Part shown: piece by piece, positions 27,167 to 34,510 of the stretch | Layout: each line of letters opens with the position of its first letter | Numbering within the stretch: the stretch's first letter is position 1 | Assembly (NCBI RefSeq): GCF_023101665.1 | Contig: NZ_CP082161.1 | Location: 2,728,001 to 2,792,000, forward strand | Direction of reading: 5' to 3' | Source of the DNA: Bradyrhizobium sp. 195 | GTDB lineage: Bacteria > Pseudomonadota > Alphaproteobacteria > Rhizobiales > Xanthobacteraceae | Length of the DNA stretch: 64,000 nucleotides | Notes under the pieces: model-generated | Databases searched by the model: none | What the model was told of the DNA's origin: nothing | The model's input: only the letters and a program-made list of their open reading frames with translations | Program-made: the position numbers and the translations under genes

Positions 27167-27195
27167 GGCGGACGGCGAGGAGGTCGCCGTCCGCC
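27167..27195 (-). promoter_or_regulatory. 12-bp intercistronic stem-loop between hsp20 and the 106-aa gene
   Basis: A perfect 12-bp stem with a 5-base loop. On the transcribed (minus) strand the loop reads CCUCC, complementary to a Shine-Dalgarno core, and the ribosome site AGGGAG of the downstream gene follows about 25 bases later. There is no U-run, so it is not an intrinsic terminator. It may protect the hsp20 mRNA end or tune translation of the second gene. Structure is seen; role is inferred. Confidence 0.5.
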
Positions 27196-27232
27196 TTGGT
27201 GGTCGCAGGCACGTCGACCGCGTCGGGCGCGA

Positions 27233-27688
27233 TTAGGCGGCCTTCTTCTGCTCGATCTGCGGTGACGCAGCCCCCGCGATCTGGATCCGGCGCGGCTTCA
27301 TGGCTTCCGGAATCTCGCGCAGGAGGTCGATGACCAGGAGACCGTCCTGGAAAGCCGCCTGCTTCACCTGGACGTAGTCCGCGAGATTGAACACGCGGCG
27401 GAACGGACGCGCCGCGATACCCTGATAGAGATATTCGCGGGTGGCGCTGTCGGGCTTCCGGCCCTCGATGGTGAGCGCGTTCTGTTCGGCGGTCACGGCG
27501 ATGTCGTTGACGCCGAAGCCCGCCACGGCCAGCGTGATCCGGTATTGGTCTTCGCCGGAGCGCTCGATGTTGTAGGGCGGATAGTTGTCCTCGCCCGCCT
27601 GGCGCAGCGTGCTGTCGACGAGGTCGGCCAGATGATCGAAGCCGATGGTGGAGCGCCACAGCGGCGCGAAGTCAAAGGTGGTCCTCAT
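27233..27688 (-). CDS. Small heat shock protein, Hsp20/alpha-crystallin family
   Basis: A 151-residue ATP-independent chaperone. The alpha-crystallin domain spans about residues 35-130: YNIERSGEDQYRITLAVAGF at its start, the beta strand NALTIEGRK, the FRRVFNLADYVQVKQA block and the GLLVIDLLREIPEAM end. Like class A rhizobial sHsps it has the N-terminal MRTTFDFAPLWRSTIGFD. The frame stays open for 96 codons upstream, but the ROSE leader with its GGAGG places the start at ATG 27688. Expression should be controlled by an RpoH-type promoter and by temperature-dependent melting of the leader. Confidence 0.93.
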   Translation of the reverse strand: MRTTFDFAPLWRSTIGFDHLADLVDSTLRQAGEDNYPPYNIERSGEDQYRITLAVAGFGVNDIAVTAEQNALTIEGRKPDSATREYLYQGIAARPFRRVFNLADYVQVKQAAFQDGLLVIDLLREIPEAMKPRRIQIAGAASPQIEQKKAA

Positions 27689-27800
27689 ACCAAGTCCTCC
27701 AAAGAGCAAGATGGTTACGAAGGAGCGCAAGACAGGGAATCGGAAGCGGGTCCGAAGACCCGGCCCGGCGCCCGCGCCGAACCCGATTGGGCATCCGGCG
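27689..27800 (-). promoter_or_regulatory. ROSE-type RNA thermometer in the hsp20 leader
   Basis: The hsp20 5' UTR ends with TCTTGCTCTTTGGAGGAC just upstream of the ATG. That is the conserved 3' hairpin of ROSE elements, in which UUGCUC-type sequence masks the GGAGG ribosome site through weak, mismatched pairs that open on heating. Further upstream is a stable hairpin GGGUC-UUCG-GACCC (27744-27758) and another GC-rich stem, matching the multi-hairpin ROSE layout known from Bradyrhizobium hsp genes. Sequence and position are seen directly; the function rests on that established class. The left boundary is approximate. Confidence 0.85.
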
Positions 27801-27824
27801 CACCGCTCTCGCGGCGAAAAACGA

Positions 27825-27851
27825 ATTAGAGCGGCGCAAGGACCTTGCAAG
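27825..27851 (-). promoter_or_regulatory. Probable RpoH (sigma32)-type promoter of hsp20
   Basis: On the minus strand CTTG (27851-27848) is followed after 17 bases by TCTAAT (27830-27825), resembling the CTTG-N17-CYTAT pattern of rhizobial heat-shock promoters. A start near 27815 would give a leader of about 125 nt, the right size for a ROSE element. The boxes are imperfect, hence moderate confidence. Confidence 0.5.
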
Positions 27852-27914
27852 AGGGAGCCCGAAATTTTTTTTGAGGGGCCGCCGGCGCCGTCGGGGGAGC
27901 GGCGAAACAGCGTC

Positions 27915-27942
27915 TTGACAGGACAACGCGCCTGAATATTTT
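27915..27942 (+). promoter_or_regulatory. Sigma70-like promoter for the two small paralogous genes
   Basis: TTGACA (27915-27920) and TATTTT (27937-27942) with a 16-base spacer lie about 75 bases upstream of the small gene at 28018. The TTGACA is preceded by C, so CTTGACA could also be read by a heat-shock sigma factor. It faces away from the hsp20 promoter, making this a divergent control region. Confidence 0.45.
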
Positions 27943-28017
27943 TTGCGCCGGAAGATAGTTTCTTCCTGCACCGCAAAATCGAAAAGGACCGTGAAAGACC
28001 GTCAGGAGTGACGACCG

Positions 28018-28242
28018 ATGCTCGATCAGGATTTCGCCCGCATCCGCGCGCACCGCAACAATTTGTCTCGTTATCGACGCTTGCTGAAGACCAGGCTGTC
28101 GGACATTGAGCGCCAGTTTATCGAACGACGCCTCGCCGAGGAGCAGACCGCGCTCGAGGCTCTTACCGGCGATGCCGTCCCGGCTGCATTCAGCCTTCCG
28201 AACATGCCATCGGTGTCCACTGCTGCAGGAGCGGAACGATGA
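28018..28242 (+). CDS. Small helical protein, first of a tandem paralogous pair
   Basis: A 74-residue cytoplasmic protein without known domain. The core IRAHRNNLSRYRRLLKTRLS, then DIERQFIERRLAEEQTALEAL, is strongly helical and charged. The same spacing (YRxLL, SxxER, R, EQxxLxxL) recurs in the next gene, so the two are paralogs. AGGAG lies 12 bases before the ATG at 28018. The stop overlaps the next start (ATGA). It is divergent from hsp20 and may belong to the same stress response; function unknown. Confidence 0.75.
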   Translation: MLDQDFARIRAHRNNLSRYRRLLKTRLSDIERQFIERRLAEEQTALEALTGDAVPAAFSLPNMPSVSTAAGAER

Positions 28243-28418
28243 GTGACGTCCGCAACCTCCTCATCAGCGGCAGCGAGAAGGTGATCGGGCACTATCGCAT
28301 GTTGCTGGCCGGTGCCAGAAGCGAGAGCGAACGCGAGCTCTATCGCGCCCGGATCGAGCGCGAGCAGCGCCTGCTCGATTCGCTCCAACATGGCTTGCTG
28401 GATCGATCGGCGGCGTGA
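28239..28418 (+). CDS. 59-residue helical protein, second of the tandem paralogous pair
   Basis: A very short gene of 59 codons beginning with the ATG that overlaps the preceding stop. The protein MSDVRNLLISGSEKVIGHYR continues MLLAGARSESERELYRARIE, REQRLLDSLQHGLL. It aligns without gaps to the core of the preceding protein (YRxLL, SxxER, EQxxLxxL). Translational coupling and paralogy support it as real. It ends three bases before the convergent VOC gene. Function unknown; a dimeric coiled-coil partner of its neighbour is one possibility. Confidence 0.7.
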   Translation: MSDVRNLLISGSEKVIGHYRMLLAGARSESERELYRARIEREQRLLDSLQHGLLDRSAA

Positions 28419-28421
28419 GGA

Positions 28422-29309
28422 CTAGCCCTCGTACTGGTCCGGTCCCATCGCCCACAGGGACTGGTCGTGGCCGTACGCGTAATTCCGGTTATTGAGCGCC
28501 GGATTGCGATTGACCATCGGCCGCATGAACATTGGATGGGTAGCGCTGCGCACCTCGTGCTCCACCGTGAACAGAGGTTTGCCGCTGTCGAGCTCGACGA
28601 TGTCGCAGAACCGGTACTGGTATTGATTGTCCTCGCGGGAGACCAGTCTGCGCGCCAGGAGTTTTCGATACGGGCCGGAGAAATCGGTGATGTACATCTG
28701 CACGTGATGCCCGTCATAGTCGCCCTGCGACCGATCGGTCTCGCGGAACAACAGATGCTGGTTGCGGCCCGTCTTCACGGCGGCGACCGTGCCGTCGCCA
28801 TTCCACAACTCCGATGGCATGCCCATGATCTCGGGGTAGAAGGCGCAGATGCCGCGCGCCGATCCCATGGGCACGTCGAACTCGACATAGGGAATGCCGA
28901 GCGCGATACGCCCGAAGCGCGCGGCGTCGGGCTCGTAGCAGCGCAGGCGGTTGCCCCAGGGACAGATCGCCTCGACATGGTCGTTGCGCTCGGCGAAGGC
29001 GAAGGCCGTGCCCTCGAGTTTCTTCGCGACCGACGCAAGCCGCGCCAGCAGCGCCTCGCGCCCCGCGATGACCAGCCCGATATGGCCGCGCAGCACCTGC
29101 GCCCTGCCGCTCGGCAGGTGAAACTGGCTCCGTCCGGCGTTGATCCACATATTGGTGTCCGACACCATCAGATAGGGATCGCGGGTGAGCCCGAGCCCTG
29201 CGACGTAGAACAGGGTGGCGAGGCGCTGATCCGGAACCTGGATGTTGACGTGCTCGAAATGGATGGCATTGCCGAGATCTTCTGCGGATCGGTCGAATTG
29301 TTGCGGCAT
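28422..29309 (-). CDS. VOC (glyoxalase/bleomycin resistance/dioxygenase) superfamily protein
   Basis: A 295-residue protein with two VOC modules. The first begins HFEHVNIQVPDQRLATLFYVAGLGL, the second near FGRIALGIPYVEFDVPMGSARG, with HHVQMYITDF supplying a likely metal His. Several metal-binding His and Glu are present, but the set does not identify a reaction. The ATG at 29309 is preferred over upstream in-frame codons because the extra residues are proline-rich and unlike the family. It is divergent from the CoA transferase at 29476. Confidence 0.8.
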   Translation of the reverse strand: MPQQFDRSAEDLGNAIHFEHVNIQVPDQRLATLFYVAGLGLTRDPYLMVSDTNMWINAGRSQFHLPSGRAQVLRGHIGLVIAGREALLARLASVAKKLEGTAFAFAERNDHVEAICPWGNRLRCYEPDAARFGRIALGIPYVEFDVPMGSARGICAFYPEIMGMPSELWNGDGTVAAVKTGRNQHLLFRETDRSQGDYDGHHVQMYITDFSGPYRKLLARRLVSREDNQYQYRFCDIVELDSGKPLFTVEHEVRSATHPMFMRPMVNRNPALNNRNYAYGHDQSLWAMGPDQYEG

Positions 29310-29475
29310 GGATGGGCGCTCTGGCTGGGGGATGGACAGGTGCATATTAGAGCAGAATTTCCGCCCGCCGAAACGGGGCACCGATGAAATATCGAGAGCA
29401 GCGCAAGATGGCCGTTGCCACCTTGCCGTGGCAGCCGTTCCCTGTAATCTCTCCAAAAATTCAGGGAAGGGATCG

Positions 29476-30663
29476 ATGGGAGGAGTTCTGGAGGGCGTGC
29501 GCGTCCTCGATTTCGGGCGCTACATTGCGGGCCCCTATTGCGCGACCCTGCTGGCGGAGTTCGGTGCCGAGGTCATCCGCGTCGAGAAGCGCGAGGGCAG
29601 CGAGGATCGCTTCGTGGCGCCGGTCGGGGAGGGCGGCGAAGGCGCGCTGTTCCTCCAGGTCAACCGCAACAAGAAATGCGTCACGCTCGATCCGATGAAG
29701 CCGGAAGGGCAGGAGGTGATGCGCCGCCTGGTTGCGACCGCGGACGTCGTCGTCGCCAATCTGCCGCCGCAGACCCTGCGCGCGATGAGGCTCGATTACG
29801 AGTCGCTCAAGGCGATCAAGCCCGACATCATCCTGACGACGGCAACCGCATTCGGCGGGCCGGGGCCGTGGTCCGACCGCGTCGGTTTCGACGGTGTCGG
29901 ACAGGTCATGTCGGGTTCGGTCTACATGACGGGCACCGGGGATCCGCCGTTTCGCGCCGCGGTGAACTGGGTCGATTTCGGCACTGCGCTGCATTGCGCG
30001 TTTGGCACGCTCGCAGCCCTGATCGAGCGCGATAAATCCGGGCGCGGGCAGATCGTCGAGGGCGCGCTGCTCGCAACCGCGCTGTCCTTCACCAATGCGA
30101 CGCTGATCGAGCAGGCGGTGATCAACGTCAACCGCGTCCCGACGGGCAATCTCGGCCAGACCGCGGCGCCCGCCGACATCTACCGCACCAGGGACGGCTG
30201 GGTGCTGTGCCAGGTCACCGGCCATCCGCTGTTCAAGCGCTGGGCGCGGCTGATGGGCGAGGAGGATTTGTGGCTGAACGATCCGCGCTTTGCCGACGAC
30301 ATCAGCCGCGGCAATAACGGCCCCGTCATCAGCGAGCGGATGGCGCGCTGGTGCGCCGAGCGCACCACGCAGGACGCCGTCGATGCGCTGGGCAAGGCGA
30401 TGATTCCGACCGGGCCCGTGCTCTCACCGCAACAGGCGCTGGATCATCCGCACATCCGCGCGGCCGGCTTCATGCAGGACGTCGACTATCCCGGCCTGCC
30501 GAAGCCCGCGCCGGTGACGCGTGCTGCGGTCAGGCTGTCGGAAACGCCGGGTGAAATCGCGAGCCGTCCGCCGACACTCGGCGAGCACACCGATCTCGTC
30601 CTCGCCGAGCTCGGCTATGATGCGGCCGCGATCGCGGCGCTTCGGCAAGGCGGTGTCATCTAG
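29476..30663 (+). CDS. CaiB/BaiF family (class III) CoA transferase
   Basis: A 395-residue class III CoA transferase that moves CoA between carboxylic acids through a mixed-anhydride on an aspartate. The start LEGVRVLDFGRYIAGPYCATLLAEFGAEVI is diagnostic. The catalytic Asp position is in the NRNKKCVTLDPMKPEGQE to VAN stretch typical of the family. It starts at ATG 29476 with GGGA upstream. The stop codon overlaps the stop of the convergent DUF72 gene. The acyl substrate cannot be inferred. Confidence 0.9.
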   Translation: MGGVLEGVRVLDFGRYIAGPYCATLLAEFGAEVIRVEKREGSEDRFVAPVGEGGEGALFLQVNRNKKCVTLDPMKPEGQEVMRRLVATADVVVANLPPQTLRAMRLDYESLKAIKPDIILTTATAFGGPGPWSDRVGFDGVGQVMSGSVYMTGTGDPPFRAAVNWVDFGTALHCAFGTLAALIERDKSGRGQIVEGALLATALSFTNATLIEQAVINVNRVPTGNLGQTAAPADIYRTRDGWVLCQVTGHPLFKRWARLMGEEDLWLNDPRFADDISRGNNGPVISERMARWCAERTTQDAVDALGKAMIPTGPVLSPQQALDHPHIRAAGFMQDVDYPGLPKPAPVTRAAVRLSETPGEIASRPPTLGEHTDLVLAELGYDAAAIAALRQGGVI

Positions 30664-31382
30664 AGCAATTGCTTCAAGGCCTGCGCGTCGGCCGGTGCCG
30701 CGCTCTTCTGGTCGTTGTCGAAATAAACGTAGACGTCGCAGCCCTGACGCTTCCAGGACTTGATGCGTTTGGCCCATTGCGCCAGCGCGGCCTTGGTATA
30801 GTGCCCGTGATAGCGCCCGCTTGGCCCGTGTCCGCGTACATAGACGAAATCCGCGGTGCGCTTCCATGGCGCCGGCGCATCGTGATGGTCGGACAGGCAG
30901 AGCGAGATGTTCTCGTCCGCCAGCATTCGCAGGATGCGCGGCTGATACCAGCTCGGATGACGGAATTCGAAACTGTAGCGCCGTTTCCGCGACAACAGCT
31001 TGAAGAAGGACGCGAGCCGGTCGGCGTTCGCCTCGAATTGCGGCGGCAACTGGAACAGGATGGGGCCGGCCTTGCCGCCGAGCCGTGAGATGCGGTCCTC
31101 CAGCAGCTCGAGGCTGTTGACGGAGCGCTCCGACAGGCGCTTCCAATGCGTGATGAATTTGGACGCCTTCCAGGCGAACACGAAGTCGCCGCCGGTCTGC
31201 TCGCGCCAGCCTTTCACCGCTTCGGGCGTCGGCGTGCGGTAGAACACGCCGTTCAGCTCCGTGGTGTCGAACTGTCCGGCGTAGTAGCTGAGCTGCTGCT
31301 TCAGCGTCACGCCCTCGGGAAAGAACGGCCCACGCCAGGAATCGTAGTGCCAGCCGGAGGTGCCGATCAGAACGCGCGCCAT
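30660..31382 (-). CDS. DUF72 (YecE-like) family protein
   Basis: A 240-residue TIM-barrel-like protein of unknown function. The family start RVLIGTSGWHYDSWRGPFFP and blocks YYAGQFDTTELNGVFYR, FQLPPQFEAN, FEFRHPSW and CDVYVYFDND are clear. Its stop overlaps that of the CoA transferase gene by the shared CTAG region. No signal peptide. Biochemical role is not established for the family. Confidence 0.9.
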   Translation of the reverse strand: MARVLIGTSGWHYDSWRGPFFPEGVTLKQQLSYYAGQFDTTELNGVFYRTPTPEAVKGWREQTGGDFVFAWKASKFITHWKRLSERSVNSLELLEDRISRLGGKAGPILFQLPPQFEANADRLASFFKLLSRKRRYSFEFRHPSWYQPRILRMLADENISLCLSDHHDAPAPWKRTADFVYVRGHGPSGRYHGHYTKAALAQWAKRIKSWKRQGCDVYVYFDNDQKSAAPADAQALKQLL

Positions 31383-31474
31383 GTGTCACGTGCCATCCGT
31401 TGCCATTTGCCGGAAGGAACGTCCGTGCCGCCGATACGTTGCTCGTGAGCTTGATCAACGCAGGACCGGAACCG

Positions 31475-31690
31475 ATGTACGCGCTGTTTGAAGGCAACAA
31501 GCAGATCGGCGATCCCTTTCCCACCGAGAAAGAGGTGTGGGAGGCCGCCTTGATCGAGGGGCTGGTGACCGACGTTCCCGTGGCCGACGAGGAGGGCGGC
31601 CGGCTTCTCCCGGAGGGATATCACGTCGCACAGGTGGAAGAGACGTTCGCGCCGCGGCCGGACTGGAAGCTTCCGCGCGAGATCTCGTGA
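31475..31690 (+). CDS. Small conserved hypothetical protein
   Basis: A 71-residue acidic protein starting MYALFEGNKQIGDPFPTEKE and ending RPDWKLPREIS. An in-frame ATG at 31400 would add 25 residues, but AGGA lies nine bases before ATG 31475 and the protein-like composition begins there. No domain recognised. It is divergent from DUF72 and followed immediately by a palindromic repeat. Confidence 0.6.
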   Translation: MYALFEGNKQIGDPFPTEKEVWEAALIEGLVTDVPVADEEGGRLLPEGYHVAQVEETFAPRPDWKLPREIS

Positions 31691-31704
31691 AACGGATCGG
31701 GGCT

Positions 31705-31835
31705 CCTTCACCTCTCCCGCTTGCGGGAGTGGTCGCGCCTATGGCGCGGGTGAGGGCTTTCTCCTCTTGGGGATTGTCACATTGCGGAAACACCCTCTCC
31801 CCAACCCTCTCCCGCAAGCGGGAGAGGGAGTGCAG
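31705..31835. repeat. Dispersed palindromic repeat, family 1, copy 1
   Basis: Begins with the hairpin CTCCCGC-TT-GCGGGAG (31714-31729) and ends with the perfect hairpin whose arms CCCTCTCCCGC and GCGGGAGAGGG lie at 31805-31815 and 31818-31828. The middle contains GGTGAGGGCTT and GGAAACACCCTCTCCCCAAC. Copies with the same order occur at 33164-33275 and 57471-57590. It is an intergenic, non-coding repeat of the kind dispersed in Bradyrhizobium chromosomes. Confidence 0.85.
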
Positions 31836-31874
31836 CTCCCTCGTTGCAGCGACTGCGTCTCATGTTGTCGTGCT

Positions 31875-33062
31875 TCAGTTCGACGCCAGCGCCGCCTTGG
31901 CCACTTCGGCCATCCAGCTCGCTGCCACCGGCAGGATCGCGTCGTTGAAATCGTAGCGCGGGCCGTGCAGCTCGGCGCCGTCGCGCAGTTCGCCGTTGCC
32001 GATCCAGACGAAGGCGCCCGGCCGCTGCTGCAGATAATGGGCAAAATCCTCGCCAGCCATGCTGGGCGCGAGGTCGCGGCGCAGCTCGGCCCGGACCTTC
32101 TCCGCAGCGATGCGTGCCAGGCCAGCTTCGTCAGGTGTGTTGATCACGACGCCGACGCCCATGACGATCTCGGGCGTGACCTTGACGCCAAAGCTCGTCG
32201 CGATCCCGGCGCAGGTGCGCTCGATCCCGTCGAGGATGACGCCCTTGACCGCCTCGCGGTGGTACCGCAGCGTGCCGCGGATGGTCACGCGTCCGGCGAT
32301 CTGGTTCGGCGCGGTGCCGCCTTCGATCGTGCAGAGCGACAGCACCGCGGTGTCGAGCGGATCGACGCTGCGGGAGGTGATCGCTTGCAGCGCCACGATC
32401 AGATGGCCGGCCGCCATCACCGGATCGCGCGTCAGATGCGGCATGCCGGCGTGGCCAGCATGGCCCTCGATGGTGATGATGACGCGCCCGCCGGAGGCCA
32501 TGACGACGCCGTCATGCACGGCGATGGTGCCGGCGGCAAGGCCCGGCCAATTGTGAAAGCCGAATACCCGTTCCATCGGAAAGCGGTCGAACAGCCCGGC
32601 CGCGACCATCGCGCGCGAGCCGCCAAAGCCTTCCTCGGCCGGCTGGAAGATGAAATCGACCGTGCCGCTCCAGTCGGTGTCGGTGGCGAGCAGCGCGGCG
32701 GCGCCGAGCAGCGAGGCGGTGTGGCCGTCATGGCCGCAGGCATGCATCACGCCTGATGTCCTGGAGGCGTAGGCAAGTCCGGTATCCTCGGTGATCGGCA
32801 GCGCGTCCATGTCGGCGCGCAAGCCGACGCGGCTCTGCGCATGCCCGCGCGTCAAGGTCGCGACGATGCCGTGGCCGCCGATTGCCGACTCGAAGGGAAT
32901 GCCAAGCTCGGTGAGCTTGTCCTGCACGAAGGCAGCGGTCTCCTTCTCCTGGAGCGACAGCTCCGGGTGGGCATGCAGGTGCCGGCGCCACGCGGTCAGT
33001 TTCTGGTGCAGCTCGGGTGTCAAGGCAGGGGTCTCTCGCAAAATGTCGGTTGAGGGCACCAT
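31875..33062 (-). CDS. M20 family amidohydrolase (hippurate hydrolase/aminoacylase-like)
   Basis: A 395-residue di-zinc hydrolase of N-acyl amino acids. Motifs: WRRHLHAHPELSLQEKETA near the start, LRADMDALPI, the metal-binding HACGHDGHTASLLG near residue 110, QPAEEGFGG with the catalytic Glu pair, and the lid-domain GHAGHAGMPH. SMAGEDFAHYL supplies the last ligands. Cytoplasmic, no signal peptide. The exact acyl substrate is unknown; hippurate or N-acetyl amino acids are the typical ones. Confidence 0.92.
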   Translation of the reverse strand: MVPSTDILRETPALTPELHQKLTAWRRHLHAHPELSLQEKETAAFVQDKLTELGIPFESAIGGHGIVATLTRGHAQSRVGLRADMDALPITEDTGLAYASRTSGVMHACGHDGHTASLLGAAALLATDTDWSGTVDFIFQPAEEGFGGSRAMVAAGLFDRFPMERVFGFHNWPGLAAGTIAVHDGVVMASGGRVIITIEGHAGHAGMPHLTRDPVMAAGHLIVALQAITSRSVDPLDTAVLSLCTIEGGTAPNQIAGRVTIRGTLRYHREAVKGVILDGIERTCAGIATSFGVKVTPEIVMGVGVVINTPDEAGLARIAAEKVRAELRRDLAPSMAGEDFAHYLQQRPGAFVWIGNGELRDGAELHGPRYDFNDAILPVAASWMAEVAKAALASN

Positions 33063-33163
33063 AGCGGATTATTCGTCGGTCGCACCAAGCGCCCTGGAAT
33101 GGCTCGCGTGCAGCAAAGCTTGCGGTAATTGCTGGGGCAGACCGGCTGCGCCACGCGCTTCGC

Positions 33164-33275
33164 TTCACCTCTCCCGCTTGCGGGAGAGGCCGGGAGAGGG
33201 CTCGATCGTCATTGGGGATCTCACTGCGGAGACACCCTCTCCCCAACCCTCTCCCGCAAGCGGGAGAGGGGGCGC
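33164..33275. repeat. Dispersed palindromic repeat, family 1, copy 2
   Basis: Starts with the hairpin CCTCTCCCGC-TT-GCGGGAGAGG (33168-33189) and ends with the CCCTCTCCCGC-AA-GCGGGAGAGGG hairpin around 33247-33270, with GGGGATCTCACTGCGGAGAC between. Same layout as the copy at 31705. Lies between the M20 gene (starts 33062) and the 3' end of the enolase-superfamily gene. Confidence 0.85.
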
Positions 33276-33295
33276 ACCTCCGGCTACGGATCGCC

Positions 33296-34384
33296 CTACG
33301 CCGCCAGCTTCGCCAGCCCCGCCCAATCGAAGCTGATGCCGTGCCCGGGGCGGTCCGGCGCCAGCGCCTTGCCGTCCTGAAGCACCAGCGGGTGCTCGAT
33401 GTACTTGTCCAGCCCGAAGCCGTGCGCCTCCAGATAGGAGCGGTTCGGGCAGGCCGCGAGCAGATGCACGGTGATGTCGTGCGCGCCGTGGCTGGTGACG
33501 GGCAGGTTGAAGGCTTCCGCCAGGCGCGCGATCTTCATGAAGGCGCTAACGCCGCCGCAATTGGTGACGTCGGGCTCGGGATAGGACACCGCGCCACTGG
33601 CGATGTAGGTCTTGAACTCCCACAGCGAGCGCAAATTCTCGCCCGCCGCGATCGGCACACCGCCCTCCTGCATGATGCGCGCGTGGCCTGCGACATCGTC
33701 AGGGATGATCGGCTCCTCGAGCCAGGTGAGGTCATAGCATGCGAACGCGCGGGCCGCGCGGATCGCTTCCTCGACGGTCCATTTCATGTTGGCATCCGCC
33801 ATCAGCGGAAAACCGTCGCCGAGATGCTGCCGCATCGCGGAGACCTTCGCGACGTCGGCCTTCAGGTCGGGCCGGCCGACCTTCATCTTGATGGCGCGAA
33901 ATCCCTTGGCGAGGTTGCCGTCGGTCTGCTTGAGCAGCGCATCGACGGAGAGATCGAGGTCGATGCCGCCGGCATAGCACGGCACGCGCGCATCGAAGCC
34001 GCCGAGCAATTGATACAGCGGCAGCTTCGCGCGCCGCGCCTTCAAATCCCACAGCGCGATGTCGAGCGCGGAGAGCGCCAGCACCACCGGCCCGCCGCGG
34101 CCGCCATAATGCAGCGCCCACCAGACCTGATGCCAGATCGCTTCGGTGTCGTCGGCCTCGCGGCCCTCGACCAGCCCCGGAATTTCGCGCTTGAGGATGT
34201 CGGCGACGGCGCCGCCGTTACGGCCCACCGTGTAAGTGTAGCCAACACCTTCGGCGCCATCGGCATCACGGATGCGGCAGGTGATCAGCTCGAACGCTGC
34301 GATCTCACCATGCGTGGAGTCGGACAGCGTGACGGGGAGGGGTATCCGGTAGAGGGCGGATTCGATATTTGCGATGTGTGGCAT
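33296..34384 (-). CDS. Mandelate racemase/muconate lactonizing enzyme family protein
   Basis: A 362-residue enolase-superfamily enzyme that abstracts a proton next to a carboxylate. The KxK motif is Lys166-Met-Lys168; the metal ligands are Asp197 (ADAN), Glu223 (WLEEP) and Glu249 (AAGEN); a histidine base is available in SHGAHD (His299/His302). This pattern fits the mandelate-racemase or sugar-acid dehydratase subgroups more than muconate cycloisomerase. The next gene upstream is a peptidase-like M20 gene with a repeat in between. Substrate, probably an acid sugar or hydroxy acid, is not determined. Confidence 0.9.
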   Translation of the reverse strand: MPHIANIESALYRIPLPVTLSDSTHGEIAAFELITCRIRDADGAEGVGYTYTVGRNGGAVADILKREIPGLVEGREADDTEAIWHQVWWALHYGGRGGPVVLALSALDIALWDLKARRAKLPLYQLLGGFDARVPCYAGGIDLDLSVDALLKQTDGNLAKGFRAIKMKVGRPDLKADVAKVSAMRQHLGDGFPLMADANMKWTVEEAIRAARAFACYDLTWLEEPIIPDDVAGHARIMQEGGVPIAAGENLRSLWEFKTYIASGAVSYPEPDVTNCGGVSAFMKIARLAEAFNLPVTSHGAHDITVHLLAACPNRSYLEAHGFGLDKYIEHPLVLQDGKALAPDRPGHGISFDWAGLAKLAA

Positions 34385-34410
34385 GTTCCTCTCCCGATTT
34401 TTATTTTTGT

Positions 34411-34498
34411 TTGTAGGATGGGTAGAGCGCAGCGAAACCCATCATCTTCATCTTCGCAAGCAGCGATGGGTTTCGCTAACGCTCTACCCATCCTACAA
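34411..34498. repeat. Long inverted repeat, family 2
   Basis: Two arms of about 33-34 bases, 34411-34443 and 34465-34498, are inverted copies with only a one-base gap and one mismatch. The left arm begins TTGTAGGATGGGTAGAGCG and continues AGCGAAACCCATC. The loop is about 21 bases. It lies between the enolase-superfamily and peptidase genes and could form a large stem in RNA from either strand. It resembles a repeat common in proteobacterial intergenic regions. Confidence 0.85.
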
Positions 34499-34510
34499 GC
34501 TGCTCTATGC

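Noticed and set aside
27689..27976. N-terminal extension of Hsp20 by 96 codons
   Set aside because: The ROSE leader and a GGAGG site directly before ATG 27688 show that this stretch is untranslated; the extra peptide is unlike any Hsp20.
31705..33275. CRISPR-like array from the hairpin repeats
   Set aside because: The copies are about 1.4 kb apart with genes between them, of unequal length, and there are no cas genes; they are dispersed palindromic repeats.
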